Origin: Ephemerocybe angulata
Lineage: Eukaryota; Basidiomycota; Agaricomycetes; Agaricales; Psathyrellaceae
DNA: 64,000 nucleotides
Direction of reading: 5' to 3'
Assembly: GCA_013368325.1 (NCBI GenBank)
Contig: JAACJK010000111.1
Location: 248,001 to 312,000, forward strand
The translations under genes were made by a program, and so were the position numbers. Shown piece by piece: positions 36,020 through 46,663 of the stretch. Numbering within the stretch: position 1 is the stretch's first letter; each line of letters starts with the position of its first letter. The notes under the pieces were generated by a model. The model was not told the DNA's origin. It worked only from the letters and a program-made list of their open reading frames with translations, and ran no database searches.

Positions 36020-36484
36020 CTATCCCGAAATGATTTCGTTCTTCGATCCAAGCCAAAGCTCAAACACCTTATCAACCTGTCTACCCCAGGCCATCAACCT
36101 TCGAAACTCGTAACCCGCGGAGTAGTCGACCCGCTTCCAGAGAGTGCGAGCGATCCACTATACAGAAGAATGAGCACCATGCCTTTGATAATGCAGAGCA
36201 AATACTCACCGCTCTTTCCCCAGCTATATATCTTTCGAGCGCATTCTCTCCAAGCTGATCCAGTACAGGTTGAGGAGGGGGCCATCGTTCAAACCAGTAA
36301 TCATAATAATCGTGAAGCCAGACGTCATGCAGACCACGGCGTGCTGATGCTTCGAACTCTTCCACGTTCTCGAGCATGAACCGCCGCTGCAGAGAATCAC
36401 GTCGCCAGGTTATATCACGCTATGCGGAACCCATCAAATTCCGCCCGGATCAAAGGATTTGATGGAAAGACTGACCTCCGACAT
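36020..36484 (-). CDS. Small gene of the KDZ cassette, 107 residues
   Basis: Minus-strand exons 36484-36476, 36386-36210 and 36157-36020 join in phase. The product starts MSERRFMLENVEEFEASARR, continues LHDVWLHDYYDYWFERWPPP, and ends with WIARTLWKRVDYSAGYEFRR and SKNEIISG. The composition (many Trp, Tyr and Arg) and the conserved-looking WFERWPP turn are protein-like and the splice sites are good. The first exon is only nine bases, so the real start could lie further upstream; an open frame with one hydrophobic stretch at 36509-36868 might be an earlier exon. No family is recognised. It overlaps nothing and converges on the partner gene. Confidence 0.6.
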
Positions 36485-37347
36485 CACAGAAACCTGGGGG
36501 ATAAGCGCTCAAAGCGTTGAGGGAGGGATGGGCTTATATCTACTCATAAATGTAGGTTCAAACGGTAGACAGGTTGAGAACCGAGTAGAAGAAGATGATA
36601 GAATGGAAGCCTTACTGCCAGAATTCGTTCCAACCGCACACAATCCAAACCCGCTCTGTTGACCTTCTCGTATGCGGTATCCGCCAGAACCTGACTCATA
36701 TAAACTCAGGTAGGCCAAGAGAAGGAATTGGGGTGCTACAGCGGCTCCTAGGCATAACGACACAGCTCCGGATGTGACAAATCGCCCGGTTGACTCCATG
36801 TCGGACGCGATGGAGCAGCCAGCCAGTGGATGCGAACATGGATGGCAAGAGAAGGCCAGTCGACTCATCTGACCTTCTAAGAAGGCCGCGTTTCAACTGA
36901 TGGATCGCCGCTTTGGGTAGATATTATTCCCCGAGTATAATCGCATCATTTGAGACGCGATCAACAGTGTTAAAGATTTTTTTGGGTGCATTGCTTCGCG
37001 GTGGGAGCGCCTGACTCTGAGTCCAGGCACTCCACCCCAAACCCAAGCGTGCCGAGCTCGCTCCGCCCCCCCCCGGTCTTGATAAATCATTCCTACCTAA
37101 GTCCCACCTTAGAAAGCCAACTCCCAGAAACGCGCCCAAAAAAAATTTACAAGAAAGTATCAAGATTGCCAGGGAAGTGTAGTAAGATCAATGTACATGA
37201 GAATAGCGGACTACACGTTCACAGCGCAAGATAAAGTCCATCGCACGATTTTAAAGGTACACTGGAGCCGTCGCACGTTTTACAAGTTGTCTCGAAGGGT
37301 ATCCCGTACCCCGCGAGCCAACAGAACGGCCAGAGTCCGGGCGAAAG
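36485..37347. other. Gap right of the KDZ cassette
   Basis: It contains an unassigned minus-strand open frame (36509-36868, with LLLAYLSLY). A GC-rich imperfect hairpin (GGTGGGAGCGCCTG at 37000-37013 against 37023-37036) and a run of nine or more C near 37065 follow. Either may mark an element border. No confident gene. Confidence 0.4.
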
Positions 37348-38040
37348 TTAATCGCGTGCGATGCGGCGGGGACGAAGGCGGCAGAGGGGGCGATACACGG
37401 CAGCCCTGTACCCAAAGATAGTGTAGAAGAGAGTGTCGGGGAAGAGGTGGCAGCGGCGAGTGATGTAGCGTTCGAAGTTGACGGAGGTGAAGAGGAGACG
37501 GCGGAGCTCGCGGCGAAGGAGACGGATGTTCTCGCGGTAGACGATGGGATCGCGCATGCGAGGCCCATAGCGCGGCTGGGGCTCGGGGTTCATGGCCTTC
37601 CTGACCGCAACCGCGATGATGTGCTGGCGGACGAGTGAGCGTTCCAAACAGCAAGGATGGGGTAGAGGTGACTTACCGCCCGGAACTGGCGAATGAACGC
37701 CGCATGATCCATGCCGGGGGGCAATGTGGGGGAACCGTGGATGCCAATGAAGACGTCGGCCCAGTGAGGCCAGTAGTTGCGTGTGTTTCCTTCCGCCAGC
37801 AGCGCCTCGTTGTACCCGATACCGCCAATGAGAAAGTCACAATACTTAGCTGCAGACATTCCGTTTATGATAGCCGGCATGTCGGCAACTCTGATCTAAT
37901 GGATCGGCGTCAGTGAGAGTGGAGGAAATGACGAGGAGGAGGAAAACATACGAGACGAGAGGAGGCTTTGGGAGAAGGGTCGGGGCGTTGCGAGCGAAAG
38001 GCAGGAAGGGAACTGAGAAATTATGGGGAGGGTCTAGCAT
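37348..38040 (-). CDS. Hypothetical protein, three exons, 192 residues
   Basis: Minus-strand exons 38040-37952, 37890-37677 and 37623-37348 join in phase. The product begins MLDPPHNFSVPFLPFARNAP, has a middle part AAKYCDFLIGGIGYNEALL and NYWPHWADVFIGIHGSP, and ends in a strongly basic region (ENIRLLRRELRRLL, RLRPRRIARD). There is no signal peptide or membrane segment that I can defend, although FLIGGIGY is mildly hydrophobic. I do not recognise a family. Good splice signals and unbroken phase over three exons support a real gene. The basic C-terminus would suit nucleic-acid binding, but that is only a guess. It lies between two mobile-type gene sets and could belong to either. Confidence 0.6.
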
Positions 38041-39182
38041 CTTAAATATGTGAACGGAGGGAAGACCACTAGCCCAAAGCTTGATTTCCCTCGATCGCGA
38101 TCGGGGATCTCGTCGTTCCCGATTTGGCGATGCTTCTCAGCCAATCAGAGGAAGTAAATACTTGCTCTTCCCGCGGTTCGAACACAGATAACGTCCCCCT
38201 GCCTCGATTTATGGCCCGATAAGAGATTCAAGGCCTGATTTCATGAGTATTAAAATGTGTTTACCATTATAGTCCAATTGTATGGTGCGCTAAATACATT
38301 TACATGTTCACTTTGAAGTACGGCGAAGTCAGCTGGAATCGCGCATGCAAACCCCAATTGCATTGAGGACTTTTCATGTACCACCATATACATAAGTCCT
38401 AAAAAGGTATTGTAGGGGTAGTAAGGCACCCCTGTAAAGCCAATACGTTAGTCTGCGTATTTCCTGACCGACAACAGTCCCCCATAGGTCGAGATATCCG
38501 GCTCTGGTGTCGCGCCATCCCCGGCGCACAATAACGCTCACGCGCTCAGTCTGTGTTGTAGGCGCAGGAATATGTAGTATAAGAGGTATAAAAGGTCCAT
38601 ACTCTTTGAATACAGTACTCCGAAGAGCGTATACCTCCCGACTTCACCTTCGCGTAGTTCTTTAGTTCTACATAGTAATATTTGGCTTTCCTCGAGCCCC
38701 CTGACAATGTTCATGTTGTGGATTACGCCTATCCCCAGGTCAAGCCTATAACGAGAGACCGTATCATGCCATAAAATAGTAAATATTATGAATGTACAAG
38801 GGAGGGAACCATTGCAAGGCGTTCCATGGTAAATTTCGACTAAGTTCCCTTCTCGGCAATTCCCGAGGCTCCATCAATTCTGTATGGTACCTTCCTGCCA
38901 CCTGGTAGGCTCTGACGGTTTCCGCTCAAGTAACACAATCAAGGCATATTGGACGCGTTCCCATGCGAATTAGGAGTTCCCGACGTTCCGCAGCGCTCCC
39001 AGGGAAGCTGCAGATCTTACATCTTTCGAGTCAGTCCTTTCATGTTCTGACAGGGCACAGCATATATTGAAGGAGCGGTAGGGGTACAACATGAGAATAC
39101 AGGCGCACAGAGTCCACGAAAATAAAGCATAGAGGGGGCAGGGCTACGGCAGGCTCCACAGAGATCTATCTACACTCGCAAC
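38041..39182. other. Intergenic, nothing recognised
   Basis: No open frame of interest, and lower GC than its neighbours. A TATA-like stretch (GGTATAAAAGG) near 38586 on the + strand has no gene after it. Confidence 0.5.
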
Positions 39183-40327
39183 CTAGACATACGCAACAGC
39201 ACCCCTCGACCAGGCGAAGACGTAGGCCGTGTAGGCCGATTGAATACTGCGGTGGCGACTGAAGCTCGCAGACGCCACTCCGGTAACGTAGGGGCTCGTG
39301 TTGGGCCTGACAGGCAATTAGAAGTCGGATACAGATACAATCTAAGAAGCGGAATGACTCACCATCCACCGAAGACGCCCACGTGAATCCCCTTGCTGAC
39401 GACGTAGTACCGCTCCTCTAGGAACCCACGATTAGTTAGGATAGGTTGAATTAGAAGAATATCGAACTTACCACCTCCTTCAGTGAAGACGGCTTCCGCA
39501 GGAGGGGGAACCGGAGTGCTCGGGCCCAAGGAATGGAACCCCGGGATAACAGTGGACGCCTCCGGGATCTCGTTAGGCTGGGCGATAGCCCCAACGACGG
39601 ACGCGACAGCTGGTGCAGGGACAGAGGGAGTGACAAGGTTGGGAGCTGGAATAGAGGGAGCGAGGGTCATGGGAGCAGGGGCAGGCGGAGCCTGAGTAGG
39701 AGGAGGAGTCAGAAGCGACAGGCTAGCGATGTTGGGAGCGAGGGAAGTGGCAGCGGCAGAAGCGTGGGCGACGCCCGCGGCAGAAGCACCGGCGACGCCA
39801 GGAAGAGAAGCCGCGGGCATAGAGGAAGACCCTATAACGGGCAGGTCTGGCAATGGAAGTACTGTTAGTCTAGTTCTGAATTTGTAGAAGGCAGGGAAGA
39901 CCTACTGGCACCCGAGTAGTTACCCTCCTCATCGCTGGAGTCGGGGACAGTGACCGCCTCATCGTCGTCACTGCTTCCGCCGCCATCGACGTGGGAGACC
40001 ATAACAAAACCTGTCCCGTCACAGACGGCGCAGGTTTCGGCGCCTACAATCAACAACGCAGAGACGTTAGTAGGTAGACACGTTGCACAACATAACGCAC
40101 TCACGGTACTCGTCCTCACGATCGTTGGCGTCGCCAAGCATCCCAAAGCCTACAAAATTGTTGGGGGAGGATCAATTGGGTATGAAGTTGGAGGGTACGA
40201 GCTGTGAAAGCAACTTACGAAGGTCTATGGAGCGGATCATGAGCCCCAGTAAGTCTCTCATGGGCGAGGTGAGAGTGACCCCACGAAGGGACCCGCTCGC
40301 CTTGTTCATGGTAGTCTTGGAGGACAT
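39183..40327 (-). CDS. Protein with C-terminal RNase H1 N-terminal (viroplasmin-like) domain
   Basis: Minus-strand exons 40327-40219, 40149-40105, 40043-39906, 39846-39472, 39417-39363 and 39306-39183 join in phase to 281 residues. A short N-terminal part (SGSLRGVTLTSPMRDLLGLM) leads to TCAVCDGTGF and an acidic stretch, then a long Pro/Ala/Val-rich linker. The last 60 residues match the small domain that in RNase H1 binds RNA-DNA hybrids: RYYVVSKGIHVGVFGGW, then SPYVTGVASASF, and AYTAYVFAWSRGAVAYV. The catalytic RNase H domain is absent, so hybrid binding without cutting is the most that can be inferred. It is divergent from the broken gene at 40752 with a 424-base gap. Similar proteins occur in many copies in mushroom genomes. 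Cellular role unknown. Confidence 0.78.
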
Positions 40328-40751
40328 TCTGAAATAGAAGTGTGCTTGGTTGTCAGAAGATAGGGGAAGTGGGCGGATAGATCGTTAGTCAAGCGACCGG
40401 CAAGTCAGGACTTATATAGATACCCGCCTTGTATTTGCTTCGTGTTTGGTATCAGCGTAGAACCGTTCTGGGAGACCATGGGGGACCTAGGAGGCGAATA
40501 GTGAATTAGGGTGATAGCGTTAGAGGTATAGTATACTGGAGCGTACCGCGTGTGTTCCAAAAGTTTATCTTACACTCGTTGAATAGGGTCTAGGTCAATA
40601 CACTTTCCCAAATTCAGAGTACTTACAGAGGCTAGAAATGTGTGCTTTGCCTGTCGTTAAATTCAGCACCACTCAGTGGTGTTTCCTCGCCATCTCTTGA
40701 TACCCCACAAACTCACCGTGCTATCGTCCAATCCTCACAACTTACTCGCAT
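40328..40751. promoter_or_regulatory. Shared upstream region of a divergent gene pair
   Basis: These 424 bases contain both promoters. AT-rich patches include TAGAGGTATAGTATAC near 40522. No single element can be assigned. Confidence 0.35.
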
Positions 40752-43700
40752 ATGGCTCCGCCCGGGTGGGCTAATCCCTCTCAAACTACCTTACTGCATA
40801 GTCTTCTCCCGGAATACGAAGCATGCCAGGTCTCTCGTCACTACAAACCCTTTTGGACCAAACTCTATGCCTCGTACCTGAAGTCGTTCCCATTGGTCGA
40901 AGAGCTCTTCCCCGGTTTGGACATGACTGAACTTGATGACGCTCAAATGGGGAGATACAAAGTAGCGCTTGAGAAACTGCAAGGGGTATGTCACCATTTG
41001 AGTTCTGGAACACGCTAATATTCCGACTTAGCGCCTACGTGAGTGGTATCGGTGGCGGTGTAACGCACGGAGTAGGAAGGTCGCGTTATCAGTTCCCAAA
41101 AAGATGATGAAGTCGATCTACGCACCATGAACCCGAGGTCCCAAGGCCATCGAAGCATATGCGAAGCTGTTTCCCAACGCGGTTCGTGCTGCCCAAGAGG
41201 CAGCGCCCGCCGATGAGTCTGAGGACGGTACAAAGAGGAAACTTCAGAGTTGGACGGCGATATGTACAGAACTTCTTTCCTGTGCCTCAGATGAACAGCT
41301 GAAGGCGGTCGATGAGTATGTCGAGAAGAATAGTGCTGACAAAAAGGGTGGGGCTGCATCAATCGAGGAATTGACGCCCAAGGATGTTCAAAGGTGCGTG
41401 GGATGATGATGGGGGATCGAATTAAGTAACGATCATGCTTCTTCAACCAGATACATCAACCACCTCCCTGCGGTTCTCAAGTCGGTGGTCGAGCCTGCAG
41501 TTCGTAAGGCTGGTCTCATGGCTTTGATCACACTTGTGGGCCCCGTACCTGATGCCAAAGGGAAGATATCGGCTTGGACGTGCGTAGAGGCCATACTTAC
41601 CATGTTTCGTAACTTTGTATTAACTTTTCATGCTTAGACTCCAGTTTGGCGACCATGACGACACTCCATTGTTCTCTTCATCGTGGGTCGATCACGATCG
41701 GGTCTACGTCGAAGCCGTTGCCCGATTCGCCAAACGGCATGTCTTTAGTGAGTCGCGTTGCACTGTATCGAAACATATCTCATCGAGGACATAGCGCGAG
41801 ATTCAAGCGAAAATCAATCGACCCAGAAGGACGAGGACAAGGAAGAAGCGCCCTCACAAGGTAGTGTTTTACGGTTTATTACCTGGTACATGTCGCTATA
41901 ACGGAGACTTACAGGTCCAAGTGTGGCCCCAATGGTTTCCGAGTCATCTGATGAAGCGATGACTACGGACTTGGGAGAGACCGCCCAATCGAGCAAAGCT
42001 GCCCCATCTTCCCTTTCGCCTGACTCCAGTACCCAATCGAGCTCATCCGCATTCACGAAGCCAACGGACGCGGTCTCATCCGCACATGATACACTCGGTG
42101 CAACCCAAACGAGTCTATCCGCATCTCGAGGCTTGGAAGCGAAGGAGGGCGAAGAAGGTCACGAAGGTCACCCATCCTGGAGTACGCCTTCTCGAAGGGG
42201 CCCAGTTCTTCGGTTGCAAACCCCCGTCTTACGTCGCAATGTCAACTTCGACGGGCGCTTTTCGCCCACTTCGATTATTTCAGGTGAGTCCTATCTTTTC
42301 ATCTTCCCTCACGTATAGTCGTCTAACATACAATTGATTTGGCTTATAGAATGGGACGTGCGCAAGGAGACTCTTCCCGGAACACAGATGGATGGGACGT
42401 TGAACCTGGATTCAATGGGTCTGTCCAAGGATCTCTCATCTTCTGCTGACCCCTTCTTCACTTCTCCCGCCGGCACCTTGTCTTCTATCGATCCCTTTAT
42501 GGCATGTTCCGACAATCCAAGCTCCACCTCTTTTTCCACCTCTAGGCATGTCAACAGTTCTTCTACTCACATCGGGCACACCAATTCGGATTTCCGCATC
42601 TTGGCGCGGGGACCTCATAGTGCCGACGGGGTCTTTCCAACGTCCACAGCAGCTCCATCGCTTCTAGCCTCCTCTTCGGTCTTTGCCCCAGCTCAATCGC
42701 TTCTAGCCTCCTCTTATCAAACGTCTGACGATAATTGCAGCGCAGGAGCCTCGTTTGAATACCTGACTCGGGACCTGACTCTGGACCTCGGCCCAAAGAG
42801 GGATACCCGCGACACAAGCTACCTCAGAGACGAAACCAGTGAGTTTACTTCCGCTCACTCTCCCGACAGCCTCGCTGATAGATCCTGTGCAGATGCTCTT
42901 TCGCTCCCTCTGCCGGATCAGGAATGGCGTGTCCAACAGGATCTATGTTTTGATAATCGAGACCCTTGGACTTCCACGTCTTTCAGACCGGTCTCAGCTA
43001 CCGCATCAGGTGGTCTCCTGAATGCCGCCCTCCCGCATGCTCCCAGGCCAGTAGGGAAGAGTTTACCAATTCAACACAGCCCTCCTGTTTCCAACTCCGA
43101 TTCGCCGTCTACATTAGCCTCTGCTGCGGGTGCGACTCCCCCCGTGCATCCCCCACCCCCACCCCAGCCGGTCCACACTCTCCAGAGCCTGGGTGGGGGT
43201 GGGTTCGAACCCACAGAGTCATCGCCGGTTCCTGGTAAGCCTGTTTTATCAGGTCAACTGATCAACAAGACGCTGACTGAACGACCCCGTTCTTTTTACC
43301 AGCTAAGCCTCAACTCAATCCTGAGGTACCTCACTCTCTGGACCCACCTTCTCGAAGCCCTCTCCGGTCACCTCCACCTCCGACAACCCCTCCACCTCCG
43401 AAAACCCCTCCACCTCCGACAACTCCTCCGCCTCCGACAACCCCTCCGCCTCCGACAACCCCACCAGCTCCTCGCAAAACCCCTCGACCCGCCTCTCCTG
43501 ATCGTGCACCGTCCCCCGGCGTACCACCGATTGATCCAGCCCCCCGGAGATCAGGACGTGGTCCCGTTCCCTCAAAGAAGAACCAACTCGCCCAACAGAT
43601 CGGGTCGAATGCCGTTCGTCATCGCACAGAGTTGAACACGTCGGAAGACGCGCAAGGCTTTCCCGATTGGTATAACCAGGCCGTCACAAATCTCAATGAT

Positions 43701-44299
43701 CAAGATCTTGGAGAGAGGTGGGTTGATGTAGTCCTTAAATGGGGAGTTCTGGAACGGGCGCTTGGGTACGGCAAAATTTCCAAGGTACGCTCTGTCATTG
43801 CAATTATGGCTCCCCGATGTTCATGTCGCACCAACAGGGTTCGCTTCCGGTCAAGGGTCGGCCGGAAGAATGGTCTCGATGGACCACCAAGGGCCCGCAC
43901 GGCGCTCGCAACCACAACCACACTCCTTTCATTGACGATCCCGCGGACATTGGGGCGGCTATCACCTCTTGGTAGACGTCTATCCAACCTTCCTTCCGAA
44001 AGACGGACGATGCGACTCTCAAACCGATCGACACTGAGGCAAGTGCAGAGGGAGATGTGTGGGCCCCGATTAGAAAATCAGGTACGAACGGGTTGCTCTC
44101 GCTGATGATGCTCCTCTATTGGTGGGGGCGTGCTGCCAAAGACGGACCCGCACCTTTCAGAGAGGACTCACGACGGCAATGGGCAGACCTCGTTGACGAT
44201 GTTTCCTCTTGCCTTGGCGTTATGGCTGCCACTGTTCCCCTTCGAGCCCCAAAACGCGGTGGTGACGAGCCTGAGGCGACGACTAGGCAGAAGAGGTGA
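40752..44299 (+). pseudogene. Large uncharacterised mushroom protein, two nonsense codons
   Basis: Nine exons keep phase throughout: 40752-40985, 41032-41393, 41451-41579, 41638-41747, 41795-41860, 41915-42283, 42350-43234, 43303-43784 and 43838-44299. The start reads MAPPGWANPSQ, then HYKPFWTKLYASYLKSFP and LREWYRWRCNARSRK, the pattern of an uncharacterised, repetitive Agaricomycete family. Later parts give LVGPVPDAKGKI, a Ser/Thr-rich middle, a proline array (PPPPTTPPPP), WVDVVLKWGVLERALGYGK and GLLSLMMLLYWWGRAA. In-frame TGA (41128-41130) and TAG (43973-43975) interrupt it. They fit a CGA arginine codon and a second TGG in the family's WW pair, both by C-to-T type changes. Everything else is intact, so decay is recent. 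Function unknown. Confidence 0.75.
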
Positions 44300-45127
44300 G
44301 TATTCCAAGTCTTTTTGTCATTGTGCTTTCGGCGGGCTGAAGTTCAAGTCCCTTTCAGGACTAGGAGTTGAGCTCCCGCCCCAAGTTGGTGCGCAGGGAG
44401 GGTACCGGCTACCCCCTCTTTCCCTCTGTCTTCACATTTCCTTGACTGTCCCTATATTCAATCTTGACGCCCCAAACCCACTCCTGTATATTTCTGGGTT
44501 GCAATTCGTGATGGACTGTTTCTTGTCTGTATATCCCCACTCATCTCCCCAGATTTCCTGAGCCTGCCCTACACCCTTCGAATCGCCATCTCTGTACATT
44601 CTATGGTCGTTCTCGGAGGATGGGTTTAGAATGGGCTCGTTAGACTTTCTTTCATTTGACTTAGTACCCCTCCCCATTCCTCATCCCTTCATTCTGCACA
44701 GACATTTCTTCCCTTGACCTCCCCCCGTATCGTTCCCACATCCTGTACATACGACTCTTACACCTCCCCGCTCATTCCCTCATCTTGTACATATTGACGC
44801 TTCTCATCGGACGCTTATCAGTTATCTAGTATACCCATGCATATGTTTCTTTCTTTCAGTGGACACGCCGAAATTTTATTTCTTTGGGTTCAATGAATGA
44901 GGTCGTAGCTGAGTTGAACACACGGCGAGTTAGGGGTCTCGTCCCAGAGGTTCGTCAAAGTAACTCAGCCGTGGTGCACGGTTAGTGCATGGACAGGGCT
45001 TCTCATGTGCTATGTTATTACCTCTGTGGGATCAGCAGTCCTCGGAGTTCCGATACGAAGGAAGGTAGGGGTATATTGTGGTGCATTGACTAACTCGCGT
45101 ACCAACTGACATACCAGGTGTACGACC
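44300..45127. other. Intergenic, nothing recognised
   Basis: This is the downstream region of the broken gene. It is C/T-rich (CCCCACTCATCTCCCC and similar) with CTGTACATA-like repeats near 44595, 44746 and 44787. No gene seen. Confidence 0.45.
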
Positions 45128-45500
45128 GGTGCTTCGGCAGTGGTGCTTCGGCAGTGGTGCTTCGGCAGTGCGAGGATGGACTTCGTGTTGTTTTTGAGGC
45201 TCGGAATATTTGGTGTATGCCTGGTGCTTCGGCAGTGGTGCTTCGCCAGTGCGAGGATGGACTCCGTGTTGTTTTTGAGGCTCGGAATATTTGGTGTATG
45301 CCTGGTGCTTCGGCAGTGGTGCTTCGGTGGTGTGAGGGCAGACTTGGTTTTCTTTGGAGGCTCAGCATATCTGGTGTATTACTAGTTAGTCGGTGCAAGG
45401 AAGGACTTGGTGTTTTTGGGGGCTCAGGGCTGGTGCATGCCTGGTGCTTCTGCAGTGGTGCTTCAGTGGTGCAAGGAGGGACTTGATGGTTTTTCTGAGT
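45128..45500 (+). repeat. Minisatellite with 81-base units, GGTGCTTCGG core
   Basis: It begins with three 14-base copies of GGTGCTTCGGCAGT. Longer 81-base units then carry GATGGACT, GTTGTTTTTGAGGCTCGGAA and TTTGGTGTATGCC. Because 81 is 27 codons, one frame stays open over the array. I regard that as a by-product of the period. Confidence 0.85.
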
Positions 45501-45722
45501 CTCGTCATATCTGATGTATGGCATATGCCCGTTGATTTCGGTGCAACAGGCATTGACTTGGTGATTTTTCATTTCATTCGTGAGGCGCCTGTATCGTCAA
45601 TAGAATGAATCCGCAATTTTAGGTCTCGGGGAGCACGAAAATATACTTTTTCTCGAAGCGATTCAGTGGGGTATCCAGTATCAGCGCGCCGAGAGTGGGT
45701 GAATGAAAAGATAAACAAAAAA

Positions 45723-45794
45723 GGGTACCCTCAAGGTTCGAACCCTGAGGCTCGCGCTGGGTCAGGCGCACACAATCCGCTACGCCACCAGACC
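45723..45794 (-). pseudogene. tRNA-like relic
   Basis: The minus strand has a box A-like TGGCGTAGCGG and a box B GGTTCGAACC at tRNA spacing, an anticodon-arm-like GCGC stem with loop CTGACCCA, and a T run after the end. The 5' strand GGTCTGG cannot pair with the 3' end, and the T loop is one base short. It is a decayed tRNA or a tRNA-derived SINE head. Confidence 0.45.
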
Positions 45795-46047
45795 TTTCCA
45801 TACCTTCCATAATTACAAATTGTAAGGCCGGTCTCAACCCACAATATTATGTAAACAATTGTGAACCCCGCTGCACACGTAACGCCCGACTAATGGCACG
45901 CCCTAGAGAAATCAGAATGTTAACGGATGCTCAGGTATGTATGGTGTTGCGACCCTTGCCGTGTCTGTGGCTTTTCAGAGGAGTATGCGTATCAAATAAA
46001 CGAGGGCAGGCGTGGTGCGCAGCATGTCCCGGCGGCGAGGACTACCT

Positions 46048-46262
46048 CATTCGGACGTGGTGCTTCGCGTGGTGCATCATGCCCCGGCGGCGAGCACGAC
46101 CTCATTCGGGCGTGGTGCTTCGCGTGGTGCATCATGCCCCGGCGGCGAACACGACCTCATTCGGACGTGGTGCTTTGCGTGGTGCATCATGCCCCAGCGG
46201 CGAGCACGACCTCATTCGGGCGTGGTGCTTTGCGTGGTGCATCATGCCCCGGCTGCGAATCA
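46048..46262 (+). repeat. Minisatellite with 55-base units, about four copies
   Basis: The unit runs from CATTCGGACGTGGTGCTTCG through GTGGTGCATCATGCCCC and CGGCGGCGAGCACGACCT. Copies differ by a few bases. The GTGGTGCTTCG core is shared with the array at 45128 and, on the other strand, 30436. Confidence 0.9.
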
Positions 46263-46663
46263 GGTCTGGTGCTTCGGTGTGGTGCATGATGCCCACCCAG
46301 CATATCTTATCTACATGGGCGGGCCTACTATCTCATCCCGGTGAGGCGGGTGATGTTACTCAGCCTCACAGATCCAGAGCGGTGTTTTATATCGATCTGA
46401 GATCGAGGATCTCGATTAGCGCCTTTTTTCCTGCCTCTTCCCTGTCAAACCATTATCTCCTTACAGGGCCATCCGCGAAGAAGGAAGGAAGCCAGAGAAA
46501 GGGCGGGATGGCGGGTTTGTGGCTGTAAAATCGCGCCCACAGCCTGGTGTATGCCGAGTAAATACAATACACCATCAATGATACCCTACATACACCTCTT
46601 CCTTACACCACGGCCCCCCACCAAAGGCGTCGACAGTTGCCGCGAAAAGTGCACCACAAATCT

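Larger units (their letters stand above)
31438..36484. mobile_element. KDZ-type DNA transposon gene cassette, ends not defined
   Basis: Three genes are packed together: the transposase (minus), a divergent partner (plus) and a small convergent gene (minus) with only four bases between stops. I could not identify terminal inverted repeats. A GC-rich hairpin at 37000-37036 lies beyond the right side and minisatellites lie beyond the left, so the true borders are open. Confidence 0.6.

Noticed and set aside
36509..36868. Minus-strand frame with a hydrophobic stretch (LLLAYLSLY) next to the small KDZ-cassette gene
   Set aside because: I could not connect it to the next exon in phase with good splice sites, so it is mentioned only as a possible upstream exon.
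30436..46262. Regular short repeats that could be taken for CRISPR arrays
   Set aside because: Units are head to tail with no unique spacers, in a eukaryotic genome; they are minisatellites.
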